The notes under the pieces were generated by a model. It did not search any database. It was not told where the DNA came from and was given only the letters and a program-made list of their open reading frames with translations. The translations under genes and the position numbers were made by a program. Positions 1 to 8,228 of a stretch of DNA of 64,000 bases are shown here, piece by piece; positions within the stretch are counted from its first letter, which is position 1; each line of letters starts with the position of its first letter. This DNA comes from Bovifimicola ammoniilytica (GTDB lineage Bacteria; Bacillota; Clostridia; Lachnospirales; Lachnospiraceae), in NCBI RefSeq assembly GCF_025567085.1, contig NZ_JAOQJN010000008.1, positions 62,001-126,000 on the forward strand, read 5' to 3'.

Positions 1-85
1 GGTCTTTCGATCTCATGGAAGCTAAATATGCCACTCCCATAAAATATTCGTCCCAGCTTATATAATCGTCTCTTTTATCACTCAT
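1..85 (-). CDS. comEB: dCMP deaminase, N-terminal fragment (runs off the window)
   Basis: Only the first 28 residues are inside the window. They begin MSDKRDDYISWDEYFMGVA and continue with LASMRSKD, which matches the conserved start of deoxycytidylate deaminase (ComEB/Dcd type), before the zinc-binding HxE motif. The enzyme converts dCMP to dUMP for dTMP synthesis in the cytoplasm. An AGAAGAGG ribosome site lies about 7 nt upstream of the ATG. It follows rpiB by 30 bp on the same strand and is probably the last visible gene of the sua5-phosphatase-rpiB operon. The catalytic part cannot be checked here. Confidence 0.7.
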   Translation of the reverse strand, partial: MSDKRDDYISWDEYFMGVAYLASMRSKD

Positions 86-115
86 TGTAAACCTCTTCTA
101 ACCTGCCATAAATCT

Positions 116-541
116 TTATTCTATCATTCCAATTCTTCTTATATGTCTCTCATCATTAGAAAATTCTGTATCTAAAAATGTATCAACTATCTTAAGTGCA
201 AGTCCCGGGCCTACTACTCTTCCACCTAATGCCAGAATATTGGCATCATTATGAAGTCTTGTTGCCTCGGCCATAAAGCAGTCAGTACAAAGTGCAGCTC
301 TGATGCCTTTTACCTTATTAGCAGCAATTGATATACCAATTCCTGTTCCACAGATAAGTATTCCCTTTTCGCATTCTCCTGAAGCTACAACATTTGCAAC
401 TTTCTTCGCATATACAGGATAATCAACTGATTCTAAGCTATCACAGCCATAGTCTTTGAATTCTATTTTTCTTTCCTGTAAATGCTTAATTATCTCCTGT
501 TTTAATTCATATCCACCATGGTCACAACCTAATGCTATCAT
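116..541 (-). CDS. rpiB: Ribose-5-phosphate isomerase B
   Basis: The 141-residue protein has the full length of the RpiB/LacAB family. It interconverts ribose 5-phosphate and ribulose 5-phosphate in the pentose phosphate pathway. Visible active-site landmarks are D7-H8 in GCDHGG, the catalytic-base cysteine C64 in ILICGTGIG, and H97 in RLHNDAN. It sits third in a sua5, phosphatase-like, rpiB operon with short gaps. This matches the Bacillus ywlC-ywlE-ywlF arrangement, where YwlF is RpiB. Nothing looks degenerate. Confidence 0.95.
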   Translation of the reverse strand: MIALGCDHGGYELKQEIIKHLQERKIEFKDYGCDSLESVDYPVYAKKVANVVASGECEKGILICGTGIGISIAANKVKGIRAALCTDCFMAEATRLHNDANILALGGRVVGPGLALKIVDTFLDTEFSNDERHIRRIGMIE

Positions 542-577
542 AATTCTTCCATTATCGCCTATGCGATTCCTTTCTCT

Positions 578-1030
578 TTATTCATCTTGTTCTATCTTAT
601 CTTTTACAATTGTAATCAATTTTTCTAAATACTTAAACTGGCTTCCATATTCTGTCAGTTCTCCACCATATGCTGCCTCAACATCTATTGCCTCTCCTGC
701 AAATTCTCTTATGGAATATACATTAACAGCATTTTCAAACTCATCATATACTTTCTTCTTAAGTAAATCAGTCATTACTAAGACCAGAATATCATCTCCA
801 AAATCATCCATTGTAAGCTGTTCAGACTTTTCATCCTCAATTGATATTCCCTTGCTCTTAGCTATGGCTACAGCTTTTGGATTAACTGGCTCTTCAAATA
901 ATACAACTAAACCTCTTGACTCAATCTGTAAATCTTCATTCGTATTTATGTTTCTGTATATAGCTTTTGCTAAAATACTTCTACAGGTTCCCCCGGTACT
1001 TACAAAAATTACTTTTTGGTATCTGTTCAT
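578..1030 (-). CDS. Low-molecular-weight phosphatase (YwlE-like) with lost catalytic residues
   Basis: The 150-residue protein has the low-molecular-weight protein phosphatase fold signature: an N-terminal P-loop and a C-terminal YGG segment. The family loop is C-x5-R-S, typically VCTGNTCRSP. Here it reads VSTGGTCRS, so the nucleophile cysteine is serine (codon AGT, residue 11), while the second cysteine and the arginine remain. The C-terminal general-acid loop, normally DP(F/Y)GG, reads AAYGG, so that aspartate is also missing. Position between sua5 and rpiB is that of Bacillus ywlE, a protein-arginine phosphatase. I infer a non-catalytic pseudophosphatase, perhaps binding phospho-arginine or phospho-tyrosine proteins. 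The reading frame is intact, so it is not simply a pseudogene. Confidence 0.8.
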   Translation of the reverse strand: MNRYQKVIFVSTGGTCRSILAKAIYRNINTNEDLQIESRGLVVLFEEPVNPKAVAIAKSKGISIEDEKSEQLTMDDFGDDILVLVMTDLLKKKVYDEFENAVNVYSIREFAGEAIDVEAAYGGELTEYGSQFKYLEKLITIVKDKIEQDE

Positions 1031-1059
1031 AATATCAAACCTTTCATTAATATTATCAG

Positions 1060-2115
1060 CTATATAACCGTCTCAACCTGATATCCGGCAGCTTTTAGAA
1101 GTCTATTCATTATTGCCTGTCCCAATTCTTCGCTTCTAAATGTTTCGCCTAATATATAATCAACCTGTTTGTCATCAAATTCTCTTAAAACTTTGTATAA
1201 ATTTTTAGAAATACTAAGCTCGTTATTACGGCTTCCTATCGATATTACTTCTCCGTATCTATATCTGTCCTTTGATTCAGCACTGGATATTATACCGACT
1301 TTATAACCTTTTTTAATATATGATTCTGCTAATTCGTTTATTCTATCTGCAACTTTATCTATATCACCATCAAACATTGTAAAATCCGCCTTGGGCGCAT
1401 AGTGCTTATATTTCATTCCCGGAGCTTTAGGTTTCAAATCTGGGCTTACCGGTCCAAGAATAGCTTTATCAATAGTAACTTCTCCGACTACTTCTTCAAG
1501 CATCTTCTTATTAATATATCCCGGTCGTAATATCATAGGAATATCACCTGTTACATCAACAATTGTTGACTCAATTCCAATTCCAACCGCTCCACCATCT
1601 ATAACCATTGATATCTTACCATTCAAATCGTCCATTACGTGCATAGCCGTTGTAGGACTTGGTCTGCCCGAAGTATTTGCACTCGGTGCAGCAATAGGTA
1701 TATTTGATTCTTCAATAAGTGTAAGTGCTACTTTATGATTTGGCATTCTTATCGCTACTGTATCTAATCCACCTGTTGTTCCATATGGTACAACATCACT
1801 TTTATTAAAAATTATAGTTAATGGACCAGGCCAGAATGCTTTCATAAGTTTTCTGGCTGATTCAGGGATTTCTTTAACCAGAGGTAATATCTGTTGTTCA
1901 TTTGCCACATGTACTATTAACGGATTGTCAGATGGTCTGCCCTTTGCTGCATATATTTTCTTTGATGCCTTCTCATCAAGTGCATCTGCTCCCAATCCGT
2001 ATACTGTCTCTGTTGGAAATGCCACCATATCTCCAGCATGCAAAATATCTGAGGCTTCTTTAATTACCTCCATATCAATATTATCGACATCAACTTTTCT
2101 AAGTATTGTGTTCAT
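1060..2115 (-). CDS. sua5: L-threonylcarbamoyladenylate synthase (Sua5 type)
   Basis: The product is about 351 residues, the length of Sua5 rather than of the short YrdC/TsaC form. It makes threonylcarbamoyl-AMP from threonine, bicarbonate and ATP for the t6A37 modification of ANN-decoding tRNAs. The YrdC domain occupies about residues 10-200, with the typical PTETVYGLG, KGRPSDNPL and STIVDVTG segments. The Sua5 C-terminal domain follows. I chose the ATG at 2115 because GGAGG stands 5 nt before it. The in-frame ATG at 2127 lacks a ribosome site. It is the first gene of the operon leading to the phosphatase-like gene and rpiB. Confidence 0.95.
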   Translation of the reverse strand: MNTILRKVDVDNIDMEVIKEASDILHAGDMVAFPTETVYGLGADALDEKASKKIYAAKGRPSDNPLIVHVANEQQILPLVKEIPESARKLMKAFWPGPLTIIFNKSDVVPYGTTGGLDTVAIRMPNHKVALTLIEESNIPIAAPSANTSGRPSPTTAMHVMDDLNGKISMVIDGGAVGIGIESTIVDVTGDIPMILRPGYINKKMLEEVVGEVTIDKAILGPVSPDLKPKAPGMKYKHYAPKADFTMFDGDIDKVADRINELAESYIKKGYKVGIISSAESKDRYRYGEVISIGSRNNELSISKNLYKVLREFDDKQVDYILGETFRSEELGQAIMNRLLKAAGYQVETVI

Positions 2116-2143
2116 TTCTGCCTCCATGCCTGAGCTTAATTCT

Positions 2144-2159
2144 GTGCTCCATTATACCA
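2144..2159 (-). promoter_or_regulatory. Extended -10 promoter of sua5 operon
   Basis: On the minus strand the sequence TGGTATAATGG gives a perfect TATAAT (2151-2156) preceded by TG, an extended -10 element. The expected start near 2144 leaves a leader of about 30 nt carrying the GGAGG site. The -35 region is poor, which is normal for an extended -10 promoter. Confidence 0.6.
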
Positions 2160-2179
2160 CTTTTACTTATAAATTAAAA

Positions 2180-2905
2180 CTAAATATTTGATAAATATTC
2201 TATTACAGCTTTATTAATTGCAGCCGCTATTTTATCCTGATAGAATTCATCTGCAAGCTCTGTTGCCTCCTCCCAATTAGACAGAAATCCACATTCAACA
2301 ATTACTGATGTACACTCCGATTTGCGAAGCATATAATAATTATTATTTTCTTTTGCCTTTCGTTTATTCTTACCATCTACATCACTTTTTATTATTTCCT
2401 GTAATAATTCTGCAAATTTTTTTCCTTCTTCTGATTTGGAATAATAAAAGACTTGGGCGCCCTTGATATCTTTAGACTCATAACTGTTTTGATGTATACT
2501 TATGCAGAGATTTGCATTTGCAGAATTCACTATTTCTATACGCTTTCGCATATCTGCTGACTTCTTGCCTGACACCTCACTCCCCTCATCTCCACACATA
2601 CTGACATCTTCAATTCTTGTCATAACAACTTTAATATTATTATTTTCGAGATGTTTCTTCAGTTTTAATGCTATTTCTAAATTAATATCTTTCTCAAATT
2701 TCCCGGTTATACCTATTTTACCCGGATCATAGCCGCCATGTCCCGCATCTATTACTACTATATGTTCAAATTCTTTCTTATCTGACTTTCCATTTCTCTT
2801 CGCTACGGTAATACTTCCGGCATTAACATTTATCATTAACGTTGCGCATGTTATGATAATTAACATTCCATAACCCATCACTTTTTCTAACTTATTCTTT
2901 AGCAT
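2180..2905 (-). CDS. cwlD: N-acetylmuramoyl-L-alanine amidase, CwlD-like
   Basis: The Amidase_3 domain fills most of the 241-residue protein after one N-terminal hydrophobic segment (about residues 10-28) that acts as signal or anchor. Zinc ligands appear as the histidine in VIDAGHGGYDPG, the glutamate in DINLEIALKLKKHL, and the histidine in CISIHQNSYE. The catalytic glutamate lies in VIVECGFLSN. Size and single domain resemble CwlD, which trims peptide from spore-cortex muramic acid before lactam formation, but a general wall amidase is possible. I start at ATG 2905, with GAGGGG about 10 nt upstream. GTG 2923 has no ribosome site. Confidence 0.85.
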   Translation of the reverse strand: MLKNKLEKVMGYGMLIIITCATLMINVNAGSITVAKRNGKSDKKEFEHIVVIDAGHGGYDPGKIGITGKFEKDINLEIALKLKKHLENNNIKVVMTRIEDVSMCGDEGSEVSGKKSADMRKRIEIVNSANANLCISIHQNSYESKDIKGAQVFYYSKSEEGKKFAELLQEIIKSDVDGKNKRKAKENNNYYMLRKSECTSVIVECGFLSNWEEATELADEFYQDKIAAAINKAVIEYLSNI

Positions 2906-3036
2906 ATACAAATATCCCCTCACCTATCATTCTATAAATATGTATTCACAAAGCTGATTAACAAAGGTATTTATTACCTATAATCTTATGCTTTACAATA
3001 CTTCACTTAATAAATAATATGCAAGGGGACATTCTA

Positions 3037-4791
3037 TTAATTCGTGTATTTAATTATCGTATTCCATAATTCATTATTCTCAAGACCAATTCGCCATTCG
3101 GCAACACCTGCAAGTTCATATGTTCCGATTAGTTTTAATTTCTCTTCAATTGATTTCGCATCTTCCAGCCATATACGGACTGTATTATCTCCTGATGGAT
3201 ATTCACCATAATATTGTCCGACATTATCAACCCATACAGGTGTAATACCATTGTTAGCCAATGTAGTAGCCGCTGTTGTCATATCAACTGATGCACAACT
3301 TACAACATTACCTGATGCATCTTCTTCCCATATTCTTGTGTAGAACGGAACTGCAAGTACAACTTTTGTTGATGAAACTTTTGATACCATATTTTCAATA
3401 CCCTTCGTTACCCACGGAAGTGATGCTACCGAACCTGCTCCGGAGTCAACACCCCAATGTTCGTCATATCCCATCATTACTACGTAGTCAACAGTTTTTC
3501 CCTGCTCTTCAATATTATAATAACTGTTTGATGCCTCTGGAACTTTATCATCTACTGACAAAACTATTCCATTTATTCTGCATTTTACAGATAATTCTCT
3601 TAAAAACTGAATATAGTCATCTGCATTTTCTTTAGCTATATATTCAAAGTCTACATTAATTCCATCTATTCCATATTCAATAGCTGAAGCAATTAACTGG
3701 TTAATTATCTTCTCTCTCTTTGATGTATAGCTAAATATCTGTTTATTATCAGAATCTGCTGACTGGTCATCTACAACAGCCCATACCTCTAATCCAACCA
3801 TATGTGCTCTTGTTACATAATTAGCATCTGCAAGTGATGTCATATTGCCCTCATTATCTGATAATCTGAACCATGTAGGTGCAATAACATTTAATCCCTT
3901 AGCAGGAGTAACTAAATCCATCAACTGATTATTAGATGCCTGTGCTGTAACCATGTGCCATGCCATATTAATAGTAAAATCTTTCTGGATATTAGTGTAT
4001 TCAGGTTCAACATAATCATTTTGTAATGTCTTTGTTGTCTGTTTTCTTAATGAATCTGTCTTAACATATCCAAAGAAACCATCTTCCGTAATTACCTCCG
4101 ACCAGGTCTTTCCCTTATCTAATACTACTACTTCTGTTGCAGACTTACAATTGTATAAGATATCCGACTTAATGCTCTTATCAAGTCTTATCTTTGTATC
4201 CTTCTTAAGCGTGGATATATTTTCTTCCACTCCCCATTCGTTTGTTATACATACTCTGTTAGGAGAGTCATATAATGTATATTCTATATTCGAATAGTTC
4301 TTTACGAAGTCTAATGCAACATATACTTTTGAACCTTCTGCTTTAACAATCGTATATTCTGCCGTCTTCTTAGCTTTAGTAACATAATATTCCTGACTTC
4401 CAACACCTGCCTTAACAATATCTGTAGGCGTTGTATAAATGAGAATGTTCTCATTGTTGTCCCAATAAAATCTATTATTAAGTGAATTCTTTACAAATTC
4501 ATAATCCACATATAATTCTCCATTATCTATAAAAGCTCTGTCTGATACTATCTCATTCTGTAATAAGATGGCAACCTGGTTATCTGCCGCCTTAGTTGCT
4601 CCCTCAAAGCTTATCTTATCACCATCCTCGGTATAACCATCATATAATCTATATAATTTGTATATATCTTCTTCAGAAGCATGCTTCTTAGAAGGTGTTC
4701 TTTTATCTATTATATTTCCTACTACCAATACAACTATTGAAATAATTATAATTGCCACCACAAAAAAAACAGGTACTGATTTTTTCTTCAA
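3037..4791 (-). CDS. Membrane-anchored GH18 family hydrolase with SH3-like domain
   Basis: The 584-residue protein starts with one transmembrane anchor (about 7-27). A beta-rich region resembling copper-amine-oxidase N-domains follows (about 60-185), then a bacterial SH3-like segment (195-250) and a GH18 barrel (270-584). The GH18 signature DGxxxDxE is present as DGINVDFE (376-383), with E383 the expected proton donor. YaaH/YdhD-type spore-lysin proteins share the barrel, so cleavage of peptidoglycan or a similar glycan outside the membrane is likely. The start is TTG, supported by AAGGAGG 8 nt upstream and no ATG nearby. It follows its own promoter and precedes cwlD. Confidence 0.85.
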   Translation of the reverse strand: MKKKSVPVFFVVAIIIISIVVLVVGNIIDKRTPSKKHASEEDIYKLYRLYDGYTEDGDKISFEGATKAADNQVAILLQNEIVSDRAFIDNGELYVDYEFVKNSLNNRFYWDNNENILIYTTPTDIVKAGVGSQEYYVTKAKKTAEYTIVKAEGSKVYVALDFVKNYSNIEYTLYDSPNRVCITNEWGVEENISTLKKDTKIRLDKSIKSDILYNCKSATEVVVLDKGKTWSEVITEDGFFGYVKTDSLRKQTTKTLQNDYVEPEYTNIQKDFTINMAWHMVTAQASNNQLMDLVTPAKGLNVIAPTWFRLSDNEGNMTSLADANYVTRAHMVGLEVWAVVDDQSADSDNKQIFSYTSKREKIINQLIASAIEYGIDGINVDFEYIAKENADDYIQFLRELSVKCRINGIVLSVDDKVPEASNSYYNIEEQGKTVDYVVMMGYDEHWGVDSGAGSVASLPWVTKGIENMVSKVSSTKVVLAVPFYTRIWEEDASGNVVSCASVDMTTAATTLANNGITPVWVDNVGQYYGEYPSGDNTVRIWLEDAKSIEEKLKLIGTYELAGVAEWRIGLENNELWNTIIKYTN

Positions 4792-4840
4792 AATGCTTTC
4801 CTCCTTATTTTCTCAATATGAAAATGTCTATTTGTGGTGT

Positions 4841-4869
4841 ATTATAACACTTTTTATCATCTACGTCAT
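4841..4869 (-). promoter_or_regulatory. Promoter of the GH18 gene
   Basis: On the minus strand ATGACG (4864-4869) and TATAAT (4841-4846) are separated by 17 bp. The -10 is perfect and the -35 matches TTGACA at four positions. The start site would be about 45 nt upstream of the TTG start codon. Confidence 0.6.
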
Positions 4870-4888
4870 CTGTTTTCTCTTTTATATT

Positions 4889-4942
4889 GTTATGGCATAT
4901 AATTAATGTGTGTATTTACATCATTTTATTATATGCCATAAC
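4889..4942. repeat. Perfect 15-bp inverted repeat in the 4792-5101 gap
   Basis: GTTATGGCATATAAT (4889-4903) is repeated exactly in reverse complement at 4928-4942, with a 24-bp AT-rich loop. No T-run follows on either strand, so it is not a standard terminator. It lies just upstream of the GH18 promoter and downstream of the SAF-protein gene. The rest of the 4792-5101 gap is AT-rich. It contains a weak dyad around the stop codon at 5102 (gtagaa... ttctac) and no gene that I can support. Confidence 0.6.
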
Positions 4943-5101
4943 TTTATATAATTAATTACATTCTTTATCTCAAATAACATTTATTGACATTCTATTAATC
5001 TCTCTGACACGTAATTAACTATTCTTGTGATATATTATTTTATAATGATACCAGGGGTAGAAACATAAAAGCCATTATATTTATTCATAAAACTATGTTT
5101 T

Positions 5102-5881
5102 CTACGACACGAACCTGTTCATATTTGTTTCTAACACGACTCTTTTATTTGCCGTTTCGCTATTGAATACTTCATCTATTAAGTTGGGGTCCCAACTGCC
5201 TAATTCAATAACACTTGCATTTACCGGATAATCTGATTTAGCTGTTTCCTGATAGTCTTTCACATATAAAACCGCATATATTTTTGTACCCTGATAAACA
5301 TTTTTATCAACTTCGGCACTAGCCATCTTGAGAATTTCTTCCTCATTAACATTTATAAGTATGCTATTCTCAATTCTCTTAACGATTTTCTTATGCCCTG
5401 CTATAACATAATCTTCTCCATCCGGAAAAGTAATTCTTATATCCACAATACTTCCTTCAAGAATATCCGAATGCAATTCAACATACGAATATATATGAAG
5501 TCTTATGTCGTCAGCTATCTTATCCTGCTTATGCACCATACTTAAATCCATTATCGTTCCCTTACTGACATCAATTTTTAATTCTTTATTTACTAAATCA
5601 CTCCTAGATGCCAGTCCTATTAAATTATTTTCTCCGTATAAGTTCAATTCAACTAAATCTGCTTCTGTTATCAAATCTCCCTTTTTCTTATCTGCATTAA
5701 GTGAATAAGCTTTAATATTAGCATAACCCTTTTGCTCATTCTTAATTTTTACCAGCTCTTCCCTGCAGGTATTATAGTTAATTACTTCTACAATTAAGAT
5801 ACTTCCCAATATAACTGCCGAAATAATCACCCCTGATAACAATGCAATTATCAGATTCTTTTTTCTCTGCCAAATAACCAC
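5102..5881 (-). CDS. SAF-domain membrane protein, CpaB/RcpC-like
   Basis: The 259-residue protein has one N-terminal transmembrane helix (about 10-32). An extracytoplasmic region follows, with a SAF-like segment at about 50-115 (KKGDLITEADLVELNL and similar). Such N-anchored SAF proteins include the pilus-assembly protein CpaB/RcpC of Tad systems. The GTG start overlaps the stop of the preceding gene (TAGTG) with GGAGG 4 nt upstream, so translation is probably coupled. No Tad secretin, TadA ATPase or pilin is nearby, so a pilus role is not supported. I infer an envelope partner of the two P-loop-like proteins before it. Confidence 0.6.
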   Translation of the reverse strand: MVIWQRKKNLIIALLSGVIISAVILGSILIVEVINYNTCREELVKIKNEQKGYANIKAYSLNADKKKGDLITEADLVELNLYGENNLIGLASRSDLVNKELKIDVSKGTIMDLSMVHKQDKIADDIRLHIYSYVELHSDILEGSIVDIRITFPDGEDYVIAGHKKIVKRIENSILINVNEEEILKMASAEVDKNVYQGTKIYAVLYVKDYQETAKSDYPVNASVIELGSWDPNLIDEVFNSETANKRVVLETNMNRFVS

Positions 5882-6486
5882 TATGCCTCCAATATACGTT
5901 CTACCTCCATCAACTGTCTGCCTGTAATTTTAAATGGATTATTTATAACCGGTATAGAATATAGCCTTCTTCCTGTACACTCTGATATGTAATCTGCCGA
6001 TTCTTTATCACCAAAGCAATACAAAAATTTCCACTGTTCATTGAACTGTACTTCCTTCAATCCTGTTACTACACCCGGTATCTTCCACAATCCTATTGAA
6101 CTAATCATGTACTTTCTGTCACACATACTAATTTCATTAATAAATTTTCTATAATTACTTCCGACATCAAGTATTACACATTCATAATTTTCATGGAAAA
6201 TTCCTGCTAAATTCTCTCTGGTAACATTCTGATAATATGCTACCTTATGTATATTATAAACATTATTATTAATCAAACCCTCAGGTGTACATATCTGTTT
6301 CAGAAATTCATAGTCACAATCTTCGTTCAAATCTACTATCGCTGTCTTTCTTCCTAACACCTCTGAATAATAATTTCCGAGTAATATGGAAAAATGTGTT
6401 GCTCCAGCGCCTCTAGTCATTCCTGCTACTGCCAGTTTATGATAGGTTTTTCTGCGTACTATACGTTTTCTTCTAAAATTAATCAT
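5881..6486 (-). CDS. Degenerate TadZ/ParA-like P-loop protein
   Basis: The 201-residue protein has the layout of a MinD/ParA/TadZ NTPase: a glycine-rich loop at 22-32 (GMTRGAGATHF), a strand with IVDLNED near 46-52, and VILDVGS near 105. The family loop is KGGxGKT. Both lysines are absent here and GK(T/S) is replaced by GATH, so ordinary Walker-A ATP binding is doubtful. The same unusual loop recurs in the C-terminal part of the kinase gene directly upstream. Translation is coupled to the SAF gene. I infer a signalling or localisation scaffold. Confidence 0.6.
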   Translation of the reverse strand: MINFRRKRIVRRKTYHKLAVAGMTRGAGATHFSILLGNYYSEVLGRKTAIVDLNEDCDYEFLKQICTPEGLINNNVYNIHKVAYYQNVTRENLAGIFHENYECVILDVGSNYRKFINEISMCDRKYMISSIGLWKIPGVVTGLKEVQFNEQWKFLYCFGDKESADYISECTGRRLYSIPVINNPFKITGRQLMEVERILEA

Positions 6487-6543
6487 ACTTTAATGCCTCT
6501 ATGCTGTTCTTATAATCATCTTACAATCATTTTATACATTTAA

Positions 6544-7965
6544 TTAATAATTTCTCATTAATATCTTCACTATGTCCCCATAAAACTTTTCTGATTCCTT
6601 ACATTGCCTAAATGGATTCTCAATATACGGCATTCTTAATACATTAATATTTCTTTGTCTCAAAAGCCTTTTTATCCCTTTATCATCCGAAAAGTTCGCA
6701 ACATACAATATATTTTTATCTTCACAATCTAAAATATAATCTTCATACTTGAATTTTAAATATTCTTTGATATCGGTAATCACCACAATTACCTGATTTA
6801 AAAGCGACGATTTCTTATTATATACACCACAGTCATGTATATTCACCGATTTCCTTAATCCCATAGAATCTGCGTTGTCCTGTGTGCAAAATTTCCCATA
6901 ATTAGGCAATATCTTGCATCTTTTATATGTGTATATACCATCTGAACATACTGTCTTATTATCAAAATCCAACATATTAATTATATCCTTGGATAAATTA
7001 TCTTCTATATAGAATACATCTGACATTCTATGCTCTAAATACTTAGTAAGTCCTAACGCAAGGTGGGTTACTCCTGCATATCTTCTACAGCCATAAATTG
7101 CAATATCAAGCGATTTCCTATCTCTTACATTACTATTTCTGCATTTTTTACTCTTTCCATCGCAGCCATTATTATTCGTTGATGCTCTGTTAATACTTAT
7201 CTTTTCAACTATTGAAGTTATAGCTTCCTCTATAATTTTTGTTGATGTATATCTGTCTTTAATGTCCTTTTCCATACATATAGATATAATTCTCAAAATA
7301 TCATCTCTATAGTTATATAACTGCATCTGAAATCCCTGATATACCTTCTGTATCAGCACGCCAATGCCATACACGTCTGTCCATATACCAATTTCCCCAC
7401 TATTATACTGCTCAGGCGTAATATATTCCTTAGTAGCCATATTCTTTTCATCCGGAATATCCTTAGTTAGCATGCAATTTCCAAAATCAATCAAATACAC
7501 TCCATTTTTACTAATGATTATATTCTCCGACTTAATATCTCCATAGATTATTCCATATGGCTTAGTAGTATGTAATAAATGTAATATTGTACATATTCTG
7601 CATACATAACCTAGCACCTCAAGAGCATCATTTTCTTTATTATTCAAATATTCTTCAAATGATATTCCTTCAATATACTGCTCAATAATGTACCAATATT
7701 CTAAATCTTCCTCCACATCATAAACAACCGGAATACCATCAATGTCTATCATATTGAGAATATTGACTTCTGAATTATAACACTTCTCATTAATAGAATT
7801 CTTAGATATTCTCTTCATGGCACGTAATGTTCCTAATATCTTATGTCTTACCAGAAAAACCTGTGATGTGCCGCCTTCGCCTAACAGACTTATCTTCTCA
7901 TATTTACCACCATTCACCCTGTAGTCCATATATTTTTTTATAAATCCCTCCTTCTTATTTAACAT
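6544..7965 (-). CDS. Ser/Thr protein kinase fused to a TadZ-like pseudo-P-loop domain
   Basis: The 473-residue protein has a Hanks-type kinase domain at about 22-255. The glycine loop is GEGGTSQV (29-36), the ATP lysine K51, the catalytic loop YGDIKSEN (D143, N148), the DFG motif at 160-162, and ATKEYITPEQY the activation end. HRD is replaced by YGD, so it is a non-RD kinase, but catalytic residues are intact. After a Ser/Asn/Lys linker the C-terminal domain (about 285-473) opens with GCRRYAGVTHL. This is the same lysine-less P-loop variant as in the next gene. No transmembrane segment is seen. The ATG at 7965 has no ribosome site and sits close to the predicted promoter; ATG 7929 is an alternative. 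Confidence 0.8.
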   Translation of the reverse strand: MLNKKEGFIKKYMDYRVNGGKYEKISLLGEGGTSQVFLVRHKILGTLRAMKRISKNSINEKCYNSEVNILNMIDIDGIPVVYDVEEDLEYWYIIEQYIEGISFEEYLNNKENDALEVLGYVCRICTILHLLHTTKPYGIIYGDIKSENIIISKNGVYLIDFGNCMLTKDIPDEKNMATKEYITPEQYNSGEIGIWTDVYGIGVLIQKVYQGFQMQLYNYRDDILRIISICMEKDIKDRYTSTKIIEEAITSIVEKISINRASTNNNGCDGKSKKCRNSNVRDRKSLDIAIYGCRRYAGVTHLALGLTKYLEHRMSDVFYIEDNLSKDIINMLDFDNKTVCSDGIYTYKRCKILPNYGKFCTQDNADSMGLRKSVNIHDCGVYNKKSSLLNQVIVVITDIKEYLKFKYEDYILDCEDKNILYVANFSDDKGIKRLLRQRNINVLRMPYIENPFRQCKESEKFYGDIVKILMRNY

Positions 7966-7986
7966 TTTGTTGTATGTTGTGTATTA

Positions 7987-8015
7987 ATTATAATACATTA
8001 CATTTTAAATTGCAA
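7987..8015 (-). promoter_or_regulatory. Promoter of kinase-TadZ-SAF operon
   Basis: On the minus strand TTGCAA (8010-8015) and TATAAT (7987-7992) are 17 bp apart. The predicted start leaves a leader of only about 15-20 nt before the ATG at 7965, without a Shine-Dalgarno sequence. Confidence 0.6.
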
Positions 8016-8050
8016 CATTTATTTTATTTTTTTATTTTATTACAGTTTAC

Positions 8051-8080
8051 TTTACATCTGGCATTATAATAAGTTATACT
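8051..8080 (+). promoter_or_regulatory. Promoter of mecA
   Basis: TTTACA (8051-8056) and TATACT (8075-8080) with an 18-bp spacer face mecA. The leader would be about 140 nt. The kinase-operon promoter lies back to back about 40 bp away. Confidence 0.5.
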
Positions 8081-8228
8081 ATCGTATATTATCTCAATAT
8101 TAAAGTTCTAAAATCCACCATTATATGTATTCATGCATAATAATCAGAAATGTTAATTATATCAGAACTAACACAGACATATACCTTTAATATTTCGTAA
8201 ACATATCCATACCAAAGGAGGAATATAT

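Noticed and set aside
456..1067. A 203-codon plus-strand frame opposite the phosphatase-like gene
   Set aside because: It is antisense to two well-supported genes, has no ribosome site and no recognisable motif.
5057..5104. Terminator around the stop codon of the SAF-protein gene
   Set aside because: The dyad is imperfect, has a long loop and no T-run.
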